A stretch of 8,804 nt of DNA from Verrucomicrobiia bacterium. Lineage in GTDB: Bacteria > Verrucomicrobiota > Verrucomicrobiia > Limisphaerales > UBA11358. A model generated the notes under the pieces. The model made no database searches and was not told the DNA's origin. It saw only the letters and a list, made by a program, of their open reading frames with translations. Each line of letters opens with the position of its first letter. Position 1 is the stretch's first letter. Position numbers and translations under genes: made by a program. The stretch lies in contig JASHVW010000292.1 in assembly GCA_030044395.1 (NCBI GenBank), positions 1-8,804 on the forward strand, given 5' to 3'. This document shows, piece by piece, positions 6,335 through 8,804 of the stretch.

Positions 6335-6347
6335 GTCCACCCGGGGA

Positions 6348-7457
6348 TCATTTCAGATTCCGCGGATTGAGGGGCTTGAGGTCTTTCGGTAGAAAAATTC
6401 CGTTCTCCCGGATGAGTTCGCCGTCAAACCACACTTCGCCGCCGCCCCAATTCTTCCGCTGGATGAGCACCATGTCCCAATGCACCGCGCTGCGGTTCCC
6501 ATTGTCGCAATCTTCGTAGGCCTGGCCGGGCGTAAAATGCAGCGAGCCGGCGATCTTTTCATCGAATAAAATGTCACACATCGGGGACAGGATGAACGGA
6601 TTGAAACCGAGCGAAAATTCACCGACATAACGCGCCCCGGCGTCCGTGTCCAATATTTCGTTGAGCCGTTTCGTATTGTTCGAGGTGGCGTTGGTGATTT
6701 TGCCTTCTTTGAATTCCAACCGCACATTTTCAAATTTCGTTCCAGAGTATATCGTCGGCGCATTGAACTGAATCGTCCCATTTACCGAATTTTTCACCGG
6801 GCAGGAAAAGACCTCGCCGTCGGGAATGTTTCGGTCGCCTTTGCACATTTTAGCACCGATGCCTTTGATGCTGAAGGTCAAATCAGTGCCCGGCGCTTTT
6901 AGATGGACCCGGTCCGCGCGCTTCATCCGGCGCTCGAGCGGAACCATTGCGCGCGCCATCCTTGCATAATCCATGGTGCAGACGTCAAAGTAGAGATCTT
7001 CAAAAGCCTCGGTGCTCATGCCGGCGGCCTGGGCCATACTCGGCGTGGGCCAGCGCAACACGCACCAGCGGGTTTTGTTGACGCGATAATCCTGCACCGG
7101 ACGGAGGATTTTGGAATACAACCGCATCCGGTCGGAAGGCACATCGGAATTTTCGCTGGTATTGACGCTTCCCCGGATGGCAATATAGGCCCGCATTTTT
7201 TTCATCCGGAACATTTCGATTTCGCGGGTTTGCGCGGCGTGATTTTTGTCCGTTCCCAGCAGCAATTCCCGCGAGACGCGCGTATGGCGGGTTTCGGCGA
7301 ACGGCACGCCGCCCGCTTCGCGCACGGCGCGGATGAGTTCAACGGAAAATTCGTCCGGCACGTCAATCAGGTCGAGCAACGCCGGGTCGCCTTTTTTGAT
7401 TTGGGTGGAATAGTTAACCAGCAATTTGGCCAATTTCTTGTAACGCGGATCAGTCAT
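6348..7457 (-). CDS. M29-family metallo-aminopeptidase (AmpS/PepS type)
   Basis: A 369-aa cytosolic dinuclear-metal exopeptidase that removes N-terminal residues from peptides. The N-terminus (DPRYKKLAKLLVNYSTQIK) is typical of the family and supports the ATG at 7457. The metal ligands expected for M29 are all present in order: E215 (DGEVF), E280 (VGEFSLG), H307 (SLHFTPG), and H326 with D328 (AVHWDMV). Y314 follows in GQAYED, where the family keeps a Tyr. It is shorter than the roughly 410 aa usual for characterised members, but no catalytic segment is missing. There is no signal peptide. On the minus strand a TACAAT box (7477-7482) lies 20 bases before the ATG without a convincing -35. Its stop converges on the LysR gene. 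Family assignment is firm; substrate preference is unknown. Confidence 0.92.
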   Translation of the reverse strand: MTDPRYKKLAKLLVNYSTQIKKGDPALLDLIDVPDEFSVELIRAVREAGGVPFAETRHTRVSRELLLGTDKNHAAQTREIEMFRMKKMRAYIAIRGSVNTSENSDVPSDRMRLYSKILRPVQDYRVNKTRWCVLRWPTPSMAQAAGMSTEAFEDLYFDVCTMDYARMARAMVPLERRMKRADRVHLKAPGTDLTFSIKGIGAKMCKGDRNIPDGEVFSCPVKNSVNGTIQFNAPTIYSGTKFENVRLEFKEGKITNATSNNTKRLNEILDTDAGARYVGEFSLGFNPFILSPMCDILFDEKIAGSLHFTPGQAYEDCDNGNRSAVHWDMVLIQRKNWGGGEVWFDGELIRENGIFLPKDLKPLNPRNLK

Positions 7458-7524
7458 AGAATTTCAGCAAGTTAGAATTGTAATTTCAAATTGTCGAGCG
7501 GTTTGAATTTGATGCGTCCTGGCA

Positions 7525-7553
7525 GGGCGGGCCGGCCCCTGGCCGTCCCGCCC
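7525..7553. repeat. Very stable GC-rich hairpin, REP-like
   Basis: GGGCGGG (7525-7531) pairs with CCCGCCC (7547-7553); inside, after a one-base mismatch, CGGCC (7533-7537) pairs with GGCCG (7541-7545) around a 3-base loop. All 24 stem bases are G or C. It lies between the stop of the 111-aa gene and the aminopeptidase start, both on the minus strand. No T-run follows on either strand, so it is not a standard terminator. It could protect the 3' end of the upstream message, hinder read-through, or be a dispersed palindrome. Confidence 0.5.
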
Positions 7554-7562
7554 GTCCCCACC

Positions 7563-7898
7563 TCAAACCACCGCCAAATCGCAGCTGCGATTGAAGATGC
7601 GCGCCTGCCTCTCTGCGTGCCGGGCGGCGGCGGTGATCTTTTCCTCGAACAATGCCGGGAAAACCAGAAGGGGCACCGCCGTTGCCCAGGCCAGCGCGGC
7701 CGCTTCGTTGGCGGCGCGCCGCAACGGAGCGTTTTGCTCCGGCGTGGCCCGGGCCAATTCCTCGGCGAGCAGTTTCGTTTTAAGCCGCTCGAATTCATTC
7801 TCTTGCAGCGCGCGGAACGGCGCCGGCGGATGCGGCTGCAATTCGAACCGCGTCTCTCCGGCGAACGCCGCCCGCAAATTGATCTTGTTTATGTTCAT
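7563..7898 (-). CDS. Hypothetical protein, 111 aa, Ala/Glu-rich and helical
   Basis: I do not recognise this protein. The frame is open up to 7949, but the ATG at 7898 is the likely start: it has an AAAGGA ribosome site 5 bases upstream, whereas a start at 7949 would lie inside a terminator hairpin. Residues 1-30 are mixed and proline-containing (PHPPAP at 22-27). Residues 31-100 look like charged helices, with a hydrophobic stretch at 66-84 (AAALAWATAVPLLVF and on) that could be a buried helix or a single membrane segment. There is one Cys (C106) and no known motif. Its good ribosome site and sensible composition argue for a real gene. A GC-rich hairpin and the aminopeptidase gene follow on the same strand. 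A strong terminator lies 30 bases before the ATG, so expression may depend on read-through. Confidence 0.7.
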   Translation of the reverse strand: MNINKINLRAAFAGETRFELQPHPPAPFRALQENEFERLKTKLLAEELARATPEQNAPLRRAANEAAALAWATAVPLLVFPALFEEKITAAARHAERQARIFNRSCDLAVV

Positions 7899-7903
7899 GT
7901 CTT

Positions 7904-7909
7904 TCCTTT
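7904..7909 (-). promoter_or_regulatory. Ribosome binding site of the 111-aa protein
   Basis: AAAGGA on the minus strand ends 5 bases before the ATG at 7898. It is one of the few clear Shine-Dalgarno sites in the window and decides the start in favour of 7898 over the upstream in-frame ATG at 7949. Confidence 0.6.
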
Positions 7910-7927
7910 CGTTTTGGTAAAAAAGTG

Positions 7928-7961
7928 AAAACCCGCGATTGACTGGCAATCGCGGGTTTTT
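7928..7961 (-). terminator. Strong rho-independent terminator, potentially bidirectional
   Basis: AAAACCCGCGATTG (7928-7941) and its exact reverse complement (7947-7960) form a perfect 14-bp stem with a 5-base loop. On the minus strand the stem is followed by TTTTCACTTTTTT; on the plus strand its own T-run is extended to five. No plus-strand gene ends nearby, so the likely use is on the minus strand. There it lies after a possible 35-codon ORF (stop at 7978) and 30 bases before the 111-aa gene, so it could end a small transcript or attenuate the downstream gene. Confidence 0.85.
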
Positions 7962-7977
7962 GAAAAATTCGTTGAAT

Positions 7978-8084
7978 CAGGAATTCATCCCCACGACGCC
8001 AAAAAGACGGGAATCACGCTGGCAAATGGCCTTCCAGCCATTCATCGGCGCGTGCTGCATAAATTTGACGAACGTGGTATGCAT
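7978..8084 (-). CDS. Possible small protein, 35 aa
   Basis: A short minus-strand frame begins MHTTFVKFMQHAP and ends GVVGMNS, with its TGA 17 bases before the strong terminator. An upstream in-frame ATG at 8120 would give 47 aa. The later start is preferred because third-position GC rises from 5 of 12 codons before it to 24 of 35 after it. The peptide is Met-rich (four Met), has one Cys and no signal peptide, and I do not recognise it. There is no clear ribosome site. TTGACA sequences occur at 8125-8130 and again just before the start, but neither has a good -10 box. Position and composition suggest a small gene or leader peptide; it could equally be a chance frame in a small RNA or in the promoter region of the divergent kinase. 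Confidence 0.3.
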
Positions 8085-8153
8085 TTCTGTCAACCGCGCA
8101 CAAAGAACACCAACTCCCATGATTTGTCAAATGATTTTATACATCAAAAACAA

Positions 8154-8181
8154 TTGTCGGATTCCCGCGCGATGTTAGATT
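8154..8181 (+). promoter_or_regulatory. Candidate promoter of the Ser/Thr kinase gene
   Basis: TTGTCG (8154-8159) and TAGATT (8176-8181) are separated by 16 bases; each matches the sigma70 consensus at four of six positions, and a TG extension lies one base before the -10. Transcription would begin around 8188, only a few bases before the ATG at 8192, which implies an almost leaderless mRNA. This fits the absence of any Shine-Dalgarno site there. Confidence 0.3.
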
Positions 8182-8191
8182 GATTTGAAAC

Positions 8192-8804
8192 ATGAGCGAC
8201 AAACCCTTGCGAATGGTCACTTGCGGCTGGTGTGAGACAAAAGTCTTCATCCCCGGCGATCTGGCGCCCCTGGCCACGGTGCCCTGCACCAAATGCGGCA
8301 GTCCCATTATGATGCCCATGATGCTGCGGCAGTTCGAATTGCGCAGCGTTATTGCTTCCGGCGGCATGGGCACGGTCTATCGCGCCTGGGACACCACCCT
8401 CGAGCGCATGGTGGCGGTGAAACTGATGAAGAAGGAGTTGCTCGAAGACCAACGGGCGTTGGAAAGTTTTTATCGCGAAGCTCGCGCCTGTGCCCGCCTC
8501 AATCACACCAATATCGTCCACATTTACACTTTTGATGAATGGCAGGGGCAGCAATATCTGGTGATGGAACTGGCCGACCGTGGCAGCCTGGATGCGCGCA
8601 TTGATAAATTGCATGCCTTGCCCGAACTGGATGTCCTGGACATCGGCATCAAAATCGCCTCCGCGCTCGACATGGCCCTCAAATACGATTTGCTCCATCG
8701 CGACATCAAGCCGGGAAATATTTTGTTCAATGCCGATCACGAACCCAAACTGGTTGATTTTGGCCTCGCGCGGAAAGCGGACATCGAACACGAGCCGGAG
8801 GACA
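8192..8804 (+). CDS. Ser/Thr protein kinase with N-terminal zinc ribbon (partial, runs off the window)
   Basis: The first 204 codons of a Hanks-type kinase; the frame is still open at the window end. Residues 1-38 form a zinc ribbon, with C11/C14 and C32/C35 as CxxC pairs. The kinase domain starts near 48: glycine-rich loop SGGMGTVY (56-63), VAVK with lysine K77, alpha-C glutamate E96, hinge VMEL (124-127), catalytic loop HRDIKPGN (169-176) with D171 and N176, and DFG at 189-191. All catalytic residues seen so far are present, so an active kinase is expected. The Arg before the catalytic Asp marks the RD class, usually controlled by activation-loop phosphorylation, but that loop is cut off. 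The C-terminal part, where sensor or membrane domains usually lie, is outside the window. The start at 8192 is supported by the zinc ribbon beginning directly after it. Confidence 0.93.
   Translation, partial: MSDKPLRMVTCGWCETKVFIPGDLAPLATVPCTKCGSPIMMPMMLRQFELRSVIASGGMGTVYRAWDTTLERMVAVKLMKKELLEDQRALESFYREARACARLNHTNIVHIYTFDEWQGQQYLVMELADRGSLDARIDKLHALPELDVLDIGIKIASALDMALKYDLLHRDIKPGNILFNADHEPKLVDFGLARKADIEHEPED

Noticed and set aside
7939..8178. 79-codon plus-strand frame between the 111-aa gene and the kinase gene
   Set aside because: Its start lies inside the terminator stem, it has no ribosome site, and its composition is not protein-like. It is antisense to the better-placed minus-strand small frame.
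8144..8791. 215-codon minus-strand frame opposite the Ser/Thr kinase gene
   Set aside because: The plus strand carries a complete series of kinase motifs in the correct order. The minus frame is a codon-bias shadow.

Overview
The window looks like chromosomal DNA of a free-living, moderately GC-rich Gram-negative bacterium. The protein styles fit Verrucomicrobiota (Pedosphaera/Limisphaerales-like): an E1-rhodanese fusion, a zinc-ribbon Ser/Thr kinase, an M29 aminopeptidase, weak or absent Shine-Dalgarno sites and GC-rich intergenic hairpins. That placement is inference from style, not from a marker gene. There is no phage, IS, CRISPR or defence locus. Most of the window is housekeeping, and the oddities are in regulators and non-coding DNA.

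Layout. 1-145: tRNA-Val(GAC) on the minus strand with a candidate promoter and a trailer able to form two competing hairpins. 146-544: about 400 bases without a convincing gene, occupied by an imperfect nested inverted repeat (191-543) around a REP-like hairpin. 545-2176 (minus): a two-gene sulfur operon, an E1-like adenylyltransferase with a C-terminal rhodanese domain followed after 6 bases by a stand-alone IscU/NifU-type Fe-S scaffold. 2177-2411: intergenic, with a candidate minus-strand promoter and palindrome, then the leader of the plus-strand cluster.

2412-6334 (plus): purine nucleoside phosphorylase, cytidine deaminase, a soluble hybrid histidine kinase/receiver protein and a LysR-type regulator. 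Gaps are only 21-41 bases, so co-transcription is plausible. The first two genes salvage nucleosides; the last two are regulators whose link to salvage is unproven. The hybrid kinase keeps its ATP-binding boxes and receiver Asp but has Leu where the phospho-acceptor His should be.

6348-7898 (minus): an M29-type aminopeptidase convergent with the LysR gene, preceded by a very stable GC-rich hairpin and a 111-aa protein of unknown function. A strong terminator (7928-7961) lies in the leader of the 111-aa gene and directly after a possible 35-codon ORF. 8192-8804 (plus): the first 204 codons of a Ser/Thr protein kinase with an N-terminal zinc ribbon, cut by the window end.

The strongest leads are the His-less hybrid kinase, the inverted-repeat element at 191-543, and the small-ORF/terminator arrangement at 7899-8084. 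I see no clear evidence of a wholly new multi-gene system.
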